Source of the DNA: Thalassospira profundimaris
GTDB taxonomy: Bacteria; Pseudomonadota; Alphaproteobacteria; Rhodospirillales; Thalassospiraceae
Reading direction: 5' to 3'
Length of the DNA stretch: 64,000 nt
Assembly (NCBI RefSeq): GCF_003326755.1
Contig: NZ_JPWH01000002.1
Span: 62,001 to 126,000, forward strand
The notes under the pieces are model-generated. The model was not told the DNA's origin and did no database searches. It saw only the letters and a list, made by a program, of their open reading frames with translations. Of this stretch, positions 44,085 through 53,279 are shown in pieces; positions within the stretch are counted from its first letter, which is position 1; each line of letters begins with the position of its first letter. The position numbers and the translations under genes are program-made.

Positions 44085-44721
44085 AAATCTCCCCTGATTC
44101 TGAACACAACTTAAAATTGTCTATGTGTTCGTCTTCAAGTATGACGTGGCACTACTTAAATTGTGATATTTTTTATATAATGCACGTTATGGTTGTCTAA
44201 TTATCGATTTTTTAAGCAGATAGGGCCGGTCCGGTGGGGGAGGGAATTGGCGGCGGCAAGTTCGTTTGCTTGTGCAGGCGCGACTCTATTTCTGATTGCT
44301 AGGTGGTGTATCGATCGATGCGTTTCGATTGCAATGTTTCTCGTTTCCGGAGAGGTGCAGCTTCGGGGTAACATTTCAGAGTAGCCGAAAAGTGCCTTCA
44401 ATAGCGTGCTTGTGCTGATGACGTCTCGCACCGCGATTTGTGAAAACTTTTTTTGATAGGTTGGCAACTGGACAGCCCGCCAGCAATGAGCGGCTGTGCA
44501 GCCTTTAAGGGCGGATGACGCGGGGAGGCACGGGCAAGAGCGTAATGTGACGTGTATCGCCGTGATCGCCATATACTGCGCTGCAGGGAAGGGCCGGAAG
44601 CATAATCCGTTCGCGCTGGTGTGTCATGTCGAGCGGATTTGCGTATTTTTCGCAAATATCAGAAACAAAAAACCCGTCTTTGCGCGGCAAGCCGGCATTG
44701 ACGGGTTTTTGAAGATCAAAA
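44085..44721. other. Intergenic region, 637 bases
   Basis: This region lies between the sigma-factor start (minus) and the tRNA-Thr 3' end (minus). It is AT-rich near 44100-44210. Apart from the tRNA terminator at 44667-44711, I see no gene with a ribosome site and no repeat worth naming. Confidence 0.45.
44667..44711 (-). terminator. Terminator of tRNA-Thr
   Basis: AAACCCGTC (44670-44678) and GACGGGTTT (44700-44708) have a 21-base GC-rich loop and A/T-runs on both sides; on the minus strand the stem is followed by TTTTTTG, 11 bases past the tRNA. Confidence 0.85.
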
Positions 44722-44797
44722 TGGTGCTGGTGATAGGATTTGAACCTACGACCTACGCATTACGAATGCGCCGCTCTACCAGCTGAGCTACACCAGC
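44722..44797 (-). tRNA. tRNA-Thr (anticodon CGT)
   Basis: This is a 76-base cloverleaf with CCA encoded. On the minus strand the acceptor stem is GCTGGTG/CACCAGC, the D arm GCTC...GAGC, and the anticodon stem GCGCA/TGCGT carrying loop TTCGTAA, whose central triplet CGT reads ACG threonine codons. The T arm is GTAGG-TTCAAAT-CCTAT. It is followed by its own terminator. An AT-richer segment starts upstream of its 5' end (plus-strand side), so it could mark an insertion boundary. Confidence 0.96.
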
Positions 44798-45356
44798 ACG
44801 ACTCATTTTGTGGCGCGGAAAATACGGATAAACCGACAGGATGGCAAGTGCTTTATTTGGGTTTTCATCAACAAAGCGAAATTGTGTTAACAGATCGGGG
44901 TGAAACCTGGTTCAGTTCGTTTTTCCAGATTGGTGCTGTTGATGACTGCGCAAATTGTTCGACACGACAGTATCAGTTGAGCACACCTCTGGAGTAGGGG
45001 CACGGACAACGTCGTTCTGCTGGCCGGAGTGAGATGTAACTTGGTTGATGTCTGTTCTTGTGACAAGAAGGGTGGTAAACATTGCCGCAAAAGTGTCGAT
45101 ATTAGCTGATTAACTCATAACTAAAGTTATCGATTGAGTTCTGCGTAATAAGGATAGCCTTTGTCAGGTCGCCGGAGCTTGGTTTTGATGGGTTGTATTT
45201 TCGCAATGGAGCGAAATCTGATTGGAACTTTAAAATTTTCGTGCCGGTTGTGAAAGATAATAATGTCGAGCAGTAGGTTGCTTCCGCGTCAGGTAGCGAT
45301 TTTTGCTTAAAAGACGATTGATTTTTTTTAATGATTTGATCGCTTGAAGGTGTAAT
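44798..45356. other. Intergenic region, 559 bases, AT-rich
   Basis: This region lies between the 5' end of tRNA-Thr and the fusion membrane protein gene. I see no gene, no integrase remnant and no copy of the tRNA 3' end. The base composition falls towards AT close to 45300. Confidence 0.45.
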
Positions 45357-47555
45357 TTGGCAAGATATGTAAAAATTGCGACGGTTCTGTTTACTCTGCT
45401 TGTGCTGGTTGCGTTTGTAAATGTCCGGGAATCATTCTCCTATCTTTATGGGGTAAACATATATTGGGTTTTGCTGTCTCTGTTTTTTGTTTTATCTAAT
45501 CAAATATTAAGTAGTTTTCGGTTTGAAATTTTCTTGAGAACTTTTGGGCAAAGGATTGGTTTTCAGAGATCCCATGCTGTAAATATATATTCTTTGTTGG
45601 CTGGTATGGCTTTTTTTAACTTTTTTGGGCAGAGCGTGTCGCGGACGCTACTCGTGAAAGATATTTCCGACGCGGACTCTGCAGTTATTGTAACTGCCTT
45701 GGAAAGAATTTTTTCCCTTGCTGTTTTGTTAATAGCATCATTGTCGGCGGTCTTTTTCGTTGTCGGTAGAGTTAGTTTCGATTATGCGCCTGGCGTAATG
45801 CTTTCTTCTATGGGTGCTTTTGTCTTGTCTAGCCTGATTTTTGTGTATTTTTTTCAACTATCAGGAAGGCAAAGGGCTGAATTGAGGCTTGTTTTTTCAA
45901 GTGGATTCGGTCGTAAGTTTTTTTTAATTATTTTCGTTATTTTTATTATGCATTTGTTGATGCTTGGAGCATACCTTGCTTTGATTGTTGGTATGGCCGG
46001 AGTGGACGTGTTTTCTGCAAAGGCAATATTTGCAACATTGCTTACAATGCTTGGGGCCTCTTTCCCTATAAGTTTTGGCGGCTGGGGTATTCGCGAAGTA
46101 TCTGCCGGGTTTGCATTTGGTGCTGCGAATATTTCTCCTGCTCTCGGGGTTGGAGCAGGTATCGGTGTCGGCTTGTTGTCGTTGATTGCTTTGGCGTTAA
46201 ATGTTTGCGGTATATGGGCTGCCAAGCGATGTTTTCCAGATCAGGAGTTGCAGCTTGCAAGGGCGCGTTCACGTACTGGATATAGCCGCAGGTTGATTTT
46301 GTTGCTTGGCTGGATTGTTGCTCCCGTTGTCGTTGTTTTGATGATGGTGCAATTGCCCATCCCGATTGCGTCTGGCAAAGTTACGGTTAACTTGGCGGAT
46401 CCGTTGGCTATTGTCGCAGGGATGACATTTATTTTTGTTATCATACAGCGACGTGCATGGCGTGATATTTGGCGCAATCATTATGTTAACTGGTGGCTTT
46501 TGGGATCTGCAGCTGTTGTGTTGCTGAGTTTTCTGATCGGTTACGTGCAGTTTGGCTTCCTGTCATGGGCTTTTTATAATCGATTGATCGGTATCGGAAT
46601 TCTGTTTTCTTACATCGTCGTTGGCGCTTTTTTGACGGCTTTATGGGGGGAATTCGGTGCAAGAGCTGTTGCAAAAGCCGTGGTCTCTTCTGCGATTTTG
46701 ATTTTTGTATTTGAATATATTCTGCGGATGATTTTAGGAAGAGACGCTTTAGTCGCATTAAACTGGGCCGGGCCGCGCTGGTCCGGGTTTTTGGCAAATC
46801 CAAATAGTTATGCGTTCTTCTTGCTGTCTGTTCTGCCTTTGCCGTTTTTGTTTCTCGGTTCTCGTCATTGGACAGGTCTGAAAGCCTGGCGAGATGCCGC
46901 CATTCCCGGGTTGATATTTGCTCTTTTGTATTTGACGGGGTCTCGCGCAGCATTCGGCTCCGTTGCGGTTTTCCTGGCGATATTTCTCATGTTTGATGCC
47001 CGCAAGACGATCAGAACTATTGTTTGTGGCGGGCTCTATCTTGTTATGATTTTTACCTTGAACGAGGTGATAATATTTATTGTTAATGTGGGTGCGGGTG
47101 ATCTGCAAATTATTACACGTCCAGATGATTTTTCGACGGTTCAAAGTGACCGTATTCTTAGTATGGTCGAAGGTTGGAAAATGTTTATATCTCACCCGTT
47201 GCTGGGTGCAGGGCTTGGGGCATTTTATAAAAGCCAGGTAGAGCTTAATCTACCATTGTCGGAGCGCGCCTTGATTATCCATAACTCATTTTTATGGGTG
47301 TTGGCCGAAATGGGCATTGTCGGGTTCGTTGCTATATTTGTTCCACCAATTATGTGGTGTGTTCGTACGTTTCGGAAAATGCAATGGCGTAAGGATCCCT
47401 ATCAATGTGGATTACTGCTGATTATGTCGAATGCCGCTATTATGGGGATGGCGCATGAGCTTGTGTATCAGCGTGTGTTTTGGTTCATGCTGGGGATATT
47501 TCTTGCGCGACCATTTATCATGAGAAAGCAGGTTAACCGACTGTCACATTCCTGA
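45357..47555 (+). CDS. Fusion membrane protein: LPG-synthase-like TM domain plus O-antigen ligase domain
   Basis: This 732-residue protein is almost all membrane. Residues about 1-300 resemble the lysylphosphatidylglycerol-synthase/flippase-like TM family (E-R-I-F-S-L-A-V-L-L and F-P-I-S-F-G-G-W-G-I-R-E are its marks). Residues about 325-725 look like an O-antigen ligase/polymerase (W-S-G-F-L-A-N-P-N-S-Y-A, L-T-G-S-R-A-A-F, and H-P-L-L-G-A-G-L-G-A-F ... H-N-S-F-L-W-V-L-A-E-M-G). The start is TTG 45357 with GAAGG upstream; the first ATG is far inside. It is markedly AT-richer than neighbours, notably in the first half. A role in surface polysaccharide is inferred. It stands alone, with no other glycan genes nearby. 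Confidence 0.8.
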   Translation: MARYVKIATVLFTLLVLVAFVNVRESFSYLYGVNIYWVLLSLFFVLSNQILSSFRFEIFLRTFGQRIGFQRSHAVNIYSLLAGMAFFNFFGQSVSRTLLVKDISDADSAVIVTALERIFSLAVLLIASLSAVFFVVGRVSFDYAPGVMLSSMGAFVLSSLIFVYFFQLSGRQRAELRLVFSSGFGRKFFLIIFVIFIMHLLMLGAYLALIVGMAGVDVFSAKAIFATLLTMLGASFPISFGGWGIREVSAGFAFGAANISPALGVGAGIGVGLLSLIALALNVCGIWAAKRCFPDQELQLARARSRTGYSRRLILLLGWIVAPVVVVLMMVQLPIPIASGKVTVNLADPLAIVAGMTFIFVIIQRRAWRDIWRNHYVNWWLLGSAAVVLLSFLIGYVQFGFLSWAFYNRLIGIGILFSYIVVGAFLTALWGEFGARAVAKAVVSSAILIFVFEYILRMILGRDALVALNWAGPRWSGFLANPNSYAFFLLSVLPLPFLFLGSRHWTGLKAWRDAAIPGLIFALLYLTGSRAAFGSVAVFLAIFLMFDARKTIRTIVCGGLYLVMIFTLNEVIIFIVNVGAGDLQIITRPDDFSTVQSDRILSMVEGWKMFISHPLLGAGLGAFYKSQVELNLPLSERALIIHNSFLWVLAEMGIVGFVAIFVPPIMWCVRTFRKMQWRKDPYQCGLLLIMSNAAIMGMAHELVYQRVFWFMLGIFLARPFIMRKQVNRLSHS

Positions 47556-47720
47556 TTGATGCTGTTGGTTATGTGCTGTTAGCGATGATTTTCGGCATAA
47601 CAGCCATGCGGGGTGTTCAACTTTTAAAACCGCTATAGAACATTGACCGTACTGTAGTTTGGCGGCATAGATAGCGTCCTGATCCTGATATTTTCAGGTA
47701 AAATCGGGGAGAGAGAAGAG

Positions 47721-48497
47721 ATGTGCCGGTGGTTGAGTTATATCGGGGAACCCGTCTACCTTGATAGTCTGGTTTTTGAGCCCAAACATTCGTTGGTGGC
47801 ACAAAGCCTGCACGCCGAGGAAGCCAAAACACCGACCAATGGTGACGGGTTTGGCATTGGCTGGTATGGGCATCGCAGCACGCCGGGTCTGTATCGCGAA
47901 ATTTTGCCTGCCTGGAACGATGCCAACCTGCAATCCATTGCGCACAATATTGAATCCGGCCTGTTTTTTGCCCATGTTCGTGCTTCGACCGGAACGGGGA
48001 CCAGCCGGTCAAATTGCCATCCCTTTGCGTTTGATAAATATCTGTTTATGCACAACGGGCAAATTGGCGATTATAAACTGGTGCGCCGCGAGCTGGAGGC
48101 CTTGATTGACGATAAATATTATTGTTCGCGCCAGGGTACGACCGATAGCGAGCTGATATTCTATTTAATGCTGAGCTTCGGACTGGAAAATGATGCCCGG
48201 CGTGCCATTCGCAAGGCGATTGAAACTGTGGAATCGGCAATGCACCGCCATGATATTACCGCGCCATTCCGTTTCACGGCATGTTTGAGTGACGGAGAGA
48301 ATTTGTGCGCCGTGCGTTATGCCAGTGACGACAAGCCGCCGTCATTATATTACCGCAAGCGTGGCAGTCAGGTGATTGTGGTGTCCGAGCCGCTTGACAC
48401 CGAAAGTGCCAGCTGGATTGCGGTGGATCCCAATCAGTGCCTGCATATTGAGCGCGACTTGACCGTTTCCAAGGAAATGATCCACGAAGCTGCCTGA
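47721..48497 (+). CDS. Class II glutamine amidotransferase (YafJ-like)
   Basis: This 258-residue Ntn-type glutaminase begins M-C-R-W-L-S-Y-I-G with Cys2 as the nucleophile. N-G-D-G-F-G-I-G-W-Y-G, F-F-A-H-V-R-A-S-T-G and C-H-P-F ... F-M-H-N-G-Q-I-G are class II amidotransferase loops. Stand-alone members such as YafJ/DUG3-like proteins hydrolyse gamma-glutamyl amides; the acceptor is unknown. A purine-rich GAGAGAAGAG precedes the ATG. It converges with the DeoR gene. Confidence 0.87.
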   Translation: MCRWLSYIGEPVYLDSLVFEPKHSLVAQSLHAEEAKTPTNGDGFGIGWYGHRSTPGLYREILPAWNDANLQSIAHNIESGLFFAHVRASTGTGTSRSNCHPFAFDKYLFMHNGQIGDYKLVRRELEALIDDKYYCSRQGTTDSELIFYLMLSFGLENDARRAIRKAIETVESAMHRHDITAPFRFTACLSDGENLCAVRYASDDKPPSLYYRKRGSQVIVVSEPLDTESASWIAVDPNQCLHIERDLTVSKEMIHEAA

Positions 48498-48517
48498 GCA
48501 TGTTTCGGGTGGGATGT

Positions 48518-49291
48518 TTATGAGGCAATGATCAGGCTGGTGCGGTTTTGTACCAGCCTTTTTTGCAGGGCATCGGATGGTGGTGAATTGAGGATAACGG
48601 TTTTGAAATCGCCTGCATGACCATCGCGGCAGAGCGCGTTGCGGCCGATTTTGCGATCATCGACAAGCAGGATGGCGTGATCACAGCATTGCACCAGCGC
48701 ACGGCGGGCGCGCACTTCATCCATGTTGAAATCCATTAAATCGCCCTCCGGTGTCATGCCGCCGACGCTTACAATGCCAAATTCGGCATGATAGCAGCCA
48801 AAAAAATCGGCACTGTCCGCGCCAATCACATCGAGATCGCGGGTGCGCACCGTCCCGCCGGACAACCGCAGGGTCACACCCGGGGCGTTTTGCAGCGTCA
48901 GGACAACATGAATATTGTTGGTCAGCACCGTTAAATTGCGATGCTGTGACAGGCTTTGGGCGGCCAGTTCGGCTGTTGTGCCGGTGCCAATGGCGATGGT
49001 GCAGCCTTCCGGGATCAGGTTTGTCAGTTGTGTCGCCAGGGCACGCTTGCCGTTGCGATTCCAGACCTCGCGATTTTCGTAACTTGTATTGTCCGGTGTG
49101 GGGGCCGGGCCTGCCTTGCCATGACGGCGAAAAATCCGTCCCTGTTCCTGAAGGTCGCGAAGATCGGTGCGGATGGTTTGAACCGAAACGTCAAAGCGTC
49201 GTGCCAGTTCCTCGACGGCCATGAAGCCACAGCTTTTGACCAGGGCGACAATGCGGTCGCGGCGATTTTCAATGGGAACGGCACGGGGCAT
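48518..49291 (-). CDS. DeoR-family transcriptional repressor
   Basis: This 257-residue regulator has the DeoR HTH (R-R-D-R-I-V-A-L-V, V-E-E-L-A-R-R-F-D-V-S-V-Q-T-I-R-T-D-L-R-D-L) and a sugar-phosphate sensor domain of the DeoRC type (A-I-G-T-G-T-T-A-E-L-A, N-N-I-H-V, L-S-G-G-T-V-R-T-R-D-L, C-D-H-A-I-L-L-V-D-D-R-K-I-G-R). I use ATG 49291 with AAAGG seven bases upstream. It is divergent from the ABC transporter/phosphatase operon and flanked by two TTTCGTACGAAA palindromes, so it most likely represses both itself and that operon until a phosphorylated metabolite binds. Confidence 0.9.
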   Translation of the reverse strand: MPRAVPIENRRDRIVALVKSCGFMAVEELARRFDVSVQTIRTDLRDLQEQGRIFRRHGKAGPAPTPDNTSYENREVWNRNGKRALATQLTNLIPEGCTIAIGTGTTAELAAQSLSQHRNLTVLTNNIHVVLTLQNAPGVTLRLSGGTVRTRDLDVIGADSADFFGCYHAEFGIVSVGGMTPEGDLMDFNMDEVRARRALVQCCDHAILLVDDRKIGRNALCRDGHAGDFKTVILNSPPSDALQKRLVQNRTSLIIAS

Positions 49292-49308
49292 CGGCAAGCC
49301 TTTTTTGA

Positions 49309-49320
49309 TTTCGTACGAAA
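49309..49320. promoter_or_regulatory. DeoR operator, copy 1
   Basis: Perfect palindrome TTTCGTACGAAA, ending 18 bases before the deoR ATG. An identical copy lies 148 bases away. Confidence 0.75.
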
Positions 49321-49456
49321 GTCATTTTTCGCTTTAAGGTAATTATAGCGATGTGAAAAACCGACTGAGAACCCCGAAAACACGGCTGAAACATTTAATT
49401 CTTTGCTTTGTCACACAACTGTTATCGAAATATCGGTAGCGTCCCCCTCACGTTGT

Positions 49457-49468
49457 TTTCGTACGAAA
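49457..49468. promoter_or_regulatory. DeoR operator, copy 2
   Basis: Second perfect TTTCGTACGAAA, 36 bases before the binding-protein ATG. Centres are 148 bases apart, close to 14 helical turns, which would allow looping by a DeoR oligomer. Confidence 0.75.
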
Positions 49469-49504
49469 CCTTATTGCGTTTCACCGTTTCAGGGGATTTT
49501 TAGA

Positions 49505-50485
49505 ATGCGTAACGTGCTTCTTGCTGCCGTGGCATCGGCCACAATGATGATGCCGGTTTTGGGGCAGGCTGCCGAAAAGCTGGTTTTATATACCAGCCAG
49601 CCCAACCAGGATGCGCAAACCACCGTTGATGCCTTCAAGGCCGCCTACCCGGATGTCGAAGTCGACTGGGTGCGCGATGGCACCACCAAGCTGATGGCAA
49701 AACTGGGGGCCGAAATTGCCGCGGGCGACCCGCGCCCTGACGTGTTGCTGATTGCCGATACCGTAACCCTTGAGGGCATGAAACAGGAAGGGCAGCTTCA
49801 GGCCTATAAATCGCCCGAAGCCAAGGCCTATGACCCGGCCCTGTATGATGCCGATGGCTATTATTATTCCACCAAACTGATCACCACCGGCATCGTTTAC
49901 AATACCGGTGTTTCCAAGAAGCCGACCTCTTGGAAAGACCTTGCCGACCCGGCCCTGAAAAACCAGATCGTGATGCCGAGCCCGCTCTATTCGGGGGCGG
50001 CGCTGATTACCCTTTCAACGATGACGCAAAACCCGGATCTGGGCTGGGATTATTATCAGGCCCTGGCGGATAACAAGGCCCGTGCCCAGGGCGGGAATGG
50101 CGGTACCTTCAAGGCGGTGGCCTCCGGGGAAAAACCCTTTGGCATGGTTGTCGATTTTCTGGCCCTGCGCGGTAAGGCCGAAGGGTCGCCGGTGGATTTT
50201 GTCTTTCCCAGTGAAGGTGTGACATATGTGACCGAGCCGGTCGCCATTATGAAAACGGCCAAAAACGTTGATGCCGCGCACAAATTTGTCGATTTCGTGC
50301 TGTCGGAAAAGGGCCAGAAGCTGGTTCGGGAAATGGGATATATCCCGGCGCGTAATGATATGGACCCGCCCGCGGGCTTCCCGGCGCGCAAGGATATCAA
50401 GCTGATGACGTTTGACCCGGCGGTTGCCCTGAAAAATGCCGATGCGAACAAGAAAAAGTTCGCCGAGATGTTTGGGGCCGAATAA
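49505..50485 (+). CDS. ABC transporter substrate-binding protein (FbpA/AfuA-like)
   Basis: This 326-residue periplasmic binding protein starts at ATG 49505 with AGGGGA upstream. The signal peptide M-R-N-V-L-L-A-A-V-A-S-A ends near G-Q-A-A. The mature protein opens L-V-L-Y-T-S-Q-P-N-Q-D and contains D-V-L-L-I-A-D, T-T-G-I-V-Y-N-T and P-S-P-L-Y-S-G-A, marks of the iron/hexose-phosphate/aminoethylphosphonate cluster of family 1 binders. Context (DeoR, phosphatases) favours a phosphorylated organic ligand over iron; this is inference. It is the first gene of a six-gene operon. Confidence 0.87.
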   Translation: MRNVLLAAVASATMMMPVLGQAAEKLVLYTSQPNQDAQTTVDAFKAAYPDVEVDWVRDGTTKLMAKLGAEIAAGDPRPDVLLIADTVTLEGMKQEGQLQAYKSPEAKAYDPALYDADGYYYSTKLITTGIVYNTGVSKKPTSWKDLADPALKNQIVMPSPLYSGAALITLSTMTQNPDLGWDYYQALADNKARAQGGNGGTFKAVASGEKPFGMVVDFLALRGKAEGSPVDFVFPSEGVTYVTEPVAIMKTAKNVDAAHKFVDFVLSEKGQKLVREMGYIPARNDMDPPAGFPARKDIKLMTFDPAVALKNADANKKKFAEMFGAE

Positions 50486-52212
50486 TGCAGGCTGTTGAAC
50501 GCTGGCTGGCAACATCTGGCGGTAATATGGGAGGCAACCGGTTTTCGGACCGGTTGCTGCCTTTGTTGTTTGTGCCGGTTATTTTCATTTCGGTTTTGCC
50601 GATGCTGCGTTTGGCGGCAGAGGGGCTGTTTGTGCAGGGTATGCCCAGTCTGGATTATGTGCGTGACGTTATGGAAAGCAGCCAGACATGGCGGGCAACA
50701 GCACATAGCCTTTATACGGCGGCATTGGGCACGGTTATTTCCGTGCTGATTGGCGGTGCATTTGCCTTTCTGGTGGCGCTAACCGATATTCGGGCAAAAG
50801 CGGCGCTGGTTTTTTGCTTCATGATTCCGATGATGATCCCGCCGCAAATTACCGCCCTTGCCTGGGTGCAATTGACCGGGCCCAGCAGTGCGCTGTTAAA
50901 CGCCATAGGCATGGCCCCGGCGTTGGGTTCCCCCCAGCCATTGTATTCGGCAGAGGGGATTGCCCTGCTTTTGGGTATTCAGCATGCCTCGATCGTGTTC
51001 TTAACCCTGCGGGCCAATTTGCGCCTGTTGCCGCGCGAACAGGTGGAAGCCGCACGGCTTGCCGGGGCGCGTGGCGGGCGTTTGTGGTGGCAGGTGATTT
51101 TGCCTTTAACCAGCCCCGGCCTGATTGCGGGCACGGCAATGGCCTTTGTCACCGCATTGGGGAATTTTGGCATACAGGCAATGCTGGGGATTCCCGGCAA
51201 TTATATTACGCTGCCAACCCTGATTTATCGCAAATTATCCAGCTTTGGCCCCGCCGCCTTGGGCGAGGTATCGGTGCTGGCAATGCTGATTGGCGTGATT
51301 GCCGTTATCGGCGTGTTGTTGCATCACCATTTGCTGGGCAAACGTGACTATCGCCTGATGGGGGTTGTTGGCCGCCCGCTTGATATTCGCCTGGGGGCAC
51401 GGCGTATCGTTATTGAAATTTTGTTGTGGGCGGTGCTGGTTGCCATTTTGGTGGTGCCTTTAATGGCGCTGGTGGCAACGTCGCTGGTGCCGGCTTTTGG
51501 CGTGCGGCTGGGCTTTGACAATTTCAGTTTTGATGCCTTTTACCAAGTGCTGTTTGTGCAACCCGCCACCATCCGGGCGTTTCACAACAGCCTGTTATTG
51601 TCGGTTGGGGCGGCAATTGTGCTGGTCGGCATGTGTTTGCCACTGGCCTATGTGATTGTGCGCCGTCCGTCGCGTCTGACCAAACTGGTCAATTTGCTGG
51701 TTGAAATTCCCTATGCCTTGCCCGGTGTGGTGCTGGCGATTGCCTGTATCCTGCTGTTCATTCGTATTCCGGTGCTGGATATCAGCCTGTATGGCACGCT
51801 GGCGATTATCTTTGTCGCCTATCTGGCGCGCTTTTTGATCATTGCCCTTCGCCCCGTGATGAACAGTTTCATGCAGCTTGACCCCGCATTGGAAGAAGCC
51901 GCCCAGGCCTGTGGGGCCGGGATTGGCCGACGGTTGCGCGATATTTTGCTGCCCTTGGCCGCCCCGGCGGCAGCGGCGGGGGCATTGCTGGTATTTTTGA
52001 CCGCATTTAACGAATTGACCGTATCGGCCCTTTTGTGGTCGGCGGGCAATGAAACGCTGGGTGTTTTGATTTTCAACCTTGATGACAGTGGCGATAGCGT
52101 CCTGGCATCGGCGGTGGCCGTGCTGGTGGTGGGGGTTGTTGTGGCCCTGATGACCGGTTTTCAACTGGCCTCGCGTCATCTGCCCAAGGGAGTGATACCG
52201 TGGCAGTCATAA
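50485..52212 (+). CDS. ABC transporter permease, fused double domain
   Basis: This 575-residue permease contains two MetI-like halves (about 12 helices), as in FbpB/AfuB/ThiP. EAA loops are E-A-A-R-L-A-G-A-R-G-G-R-L in the first half and E-A-A-Q-A-C-G-A-G-I-G-R-R-L in the second. The ATG overlaps the stop of the binding-protein gene (TAATG). It forms the whole channel by itself with a dimer of the ATPase encoded next. Confidence 0.9.
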   Translation: MQAVERWLATSGGNMGGNRFSDRLLPLLFVPVIFISVLPMLRLAAEGLFVQGMPSLDYVRDVMESSQTWRATAHSLYTAALGTVISVLIGGAFAFLVALTDIRAKAALVFCFMIPMMIPPQITALAWVQLTGPSSALLNAIGMAPALGSPQPLYSAEGIALLLGIQHASIVFLTLRANLRLLPREQVEAARLAGARGGRLWWQVILPLTSPGLIAGTAMAFVTALGNFGIQAMLGIPGNYITLPTLIYRKLSSFGPAALGEVSVLAMLIGVIAVIGVLLHHHLLGKRDYRLMGVVGRPLDIRLGARRIVIEILLWAVLVAILVVPLMALVATSLVPAFGVRLGFDNFSFDAFYQVLFVQPATIRAFHNSLLLSVGAAIVLVGMCLPLAYVIVRRPSRLTKLVNLLVEIPYALPGVVLAIACILLFIRIPVLDISLYGTLAIIFVAYLARFLIIALRPVMNSFMQLDPALEEAAQACGAGIGRRLRDILLPLAAPAAAAGALLVFLTAFNELTVSALLWSAGNETLGVLIFNLDDSGDSVLASAVAVLVVGVVVALMTGFQLASRHLPKGVIPWQS

Positions 52213-53279
52213 ATTTGCGCAACATTACCAAACAGTTTGGCGATTATCGGGCGGTCAATAATGTCTCGCTTGATATTGCAGATGGTGAATTTGTTGCCCT
52301 TTTGGGGCCGTCAGGCTGTGGCAAAACCACCTTGTTGCGGTTGCTGGCCGGGTTTGAAGAGCCCGATGAGGGCACCATTTCGCTGGCCGGGCAGGTGGTG
52401 GCCGATGGGGTATCGCGCCAGATGGTCGCCCCCGAAGACCGCAATTTGGGTATTGTGTTTCAGTCCTATGCCCTATGGCCGCATATGTCGGTGGCGCGCA
52501 ATGTGGGCTATCCGCTGGAAGTGCGCAAAATGTTGCGGGCGGAACGCGACCGGCGCATTCGCGAGGCGCTGTCGATTGTATCGCTGGAAAATTACGCTGA
52601 TCGCTCGCCATCGGAACTGAGCGGCGGGCAGCGCCAGCGTGTTGCCCTGGCACGCTGCCTGGTGATGGAACCGCGGGCGGTGCTGCTTGATGAACCGCTG
52701 GCCAACCTGGATGTGCATTTGCGTGAAACCATGCAGGAGGCCTTCCTGGATTTTCACCGTCGTACCGGTGCCACCATGATTTATGTGACCCATGACCAGG
52801 CCGAGGCGATGGCGATGGCCGACCGGATTGCGGTGATGGATCGCGGGCATATTCGCCAGATGGCGGCCCCCGAAACCCTGTATCGCGAACCCAGTGACCA
52901 GATGGTGGCCGGCTTTGTCGGGGCCGGGGCGGTGTTGCCGGTGGGGGATATTACCCTGCAGAACAATGGCCGCTGTGCCGTGCGGTTGGGCGATGCCGAT
53001 ATTTCGGCGCGTATCTGCGCACGTGTTGCCAGCCAGACAGGTGCAAATGATGCGCTGGGCCTGTGCCTGAGGCCGGAAGACATTCGGGTGGACGGCCACG
53101 GAACACTTGCCGGGAAAGTCGAGGATTGTGTGTATCTGGGGGGGCGGTTTCGTTTGGCGGTCCGCCTTGCCAATGGTCATGCCCTGCCGGTCTATAGTGA
53201 CCTGCGTGCCCGCATTGGCGAGAATATTTCGCTTTCCGTGCGCGATGGCTGGGTTTTTTCGCGCCAGGAGGCAGCATAA
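52200..53279 (+). CDS. ABC transporter ATP-binding protein
   Basis: This 359-residue ATPase has Walker [20 protein letters not shown], signature L-S-G-G-Q-R-Q-R-V and Walker B A-V-L-L-D-E-P-L-A-N-L-D, then a TOBE-type tail. It starts with GTG 52200, preceded by AAGGGAG, and overlaps the permease gene by 13 bases. It belongs to the FbpC/PotA-like group. Confidence 0.91.
   Translation: MAVINLRNITKQFGDYRAVNNVSLDIADGEFVALLGPSGCGKTTLLRLLAGFEEPDEGTISLAGQVVADGVSRQMVAPEDRNLGIVFQSYALWPHMSVARNVGYPLEVRKMLRAERDRRIREALSIVSLENYADRSPSELSGGQRQRVALARCLVMEPRAVLLDEPLANLDVHLRETMQEAFLDFHRRTGATMIYVTHDQAEAMAMADRIAVMDRGHIRQMAAPETLYREPSDQMVAGFVGAGAVLPVGDITLQNNGRCAVRLGDADISARICARVASQTGANDALGLCLRPEDIRVDGHGTLAGKVEDCVYLGGRFRLAVRLANGHALPVYSDLRARIGENISLSVRDGWVFSRQEAA

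Noticed and set aside
44193..44384. Short plus-strand frame before tRNA-Thr
   Set aside because: Begins with TTG without a ribosome site and has no recognisable features.
49505..53279. Ferric iron uptake (FbpABC) as a firm call
   Set aside because: Family similarity alone allows iron, but the divergent DeoR and three co-operonic phosphoesterases fit a phosphorylated organic ligand better; left open.
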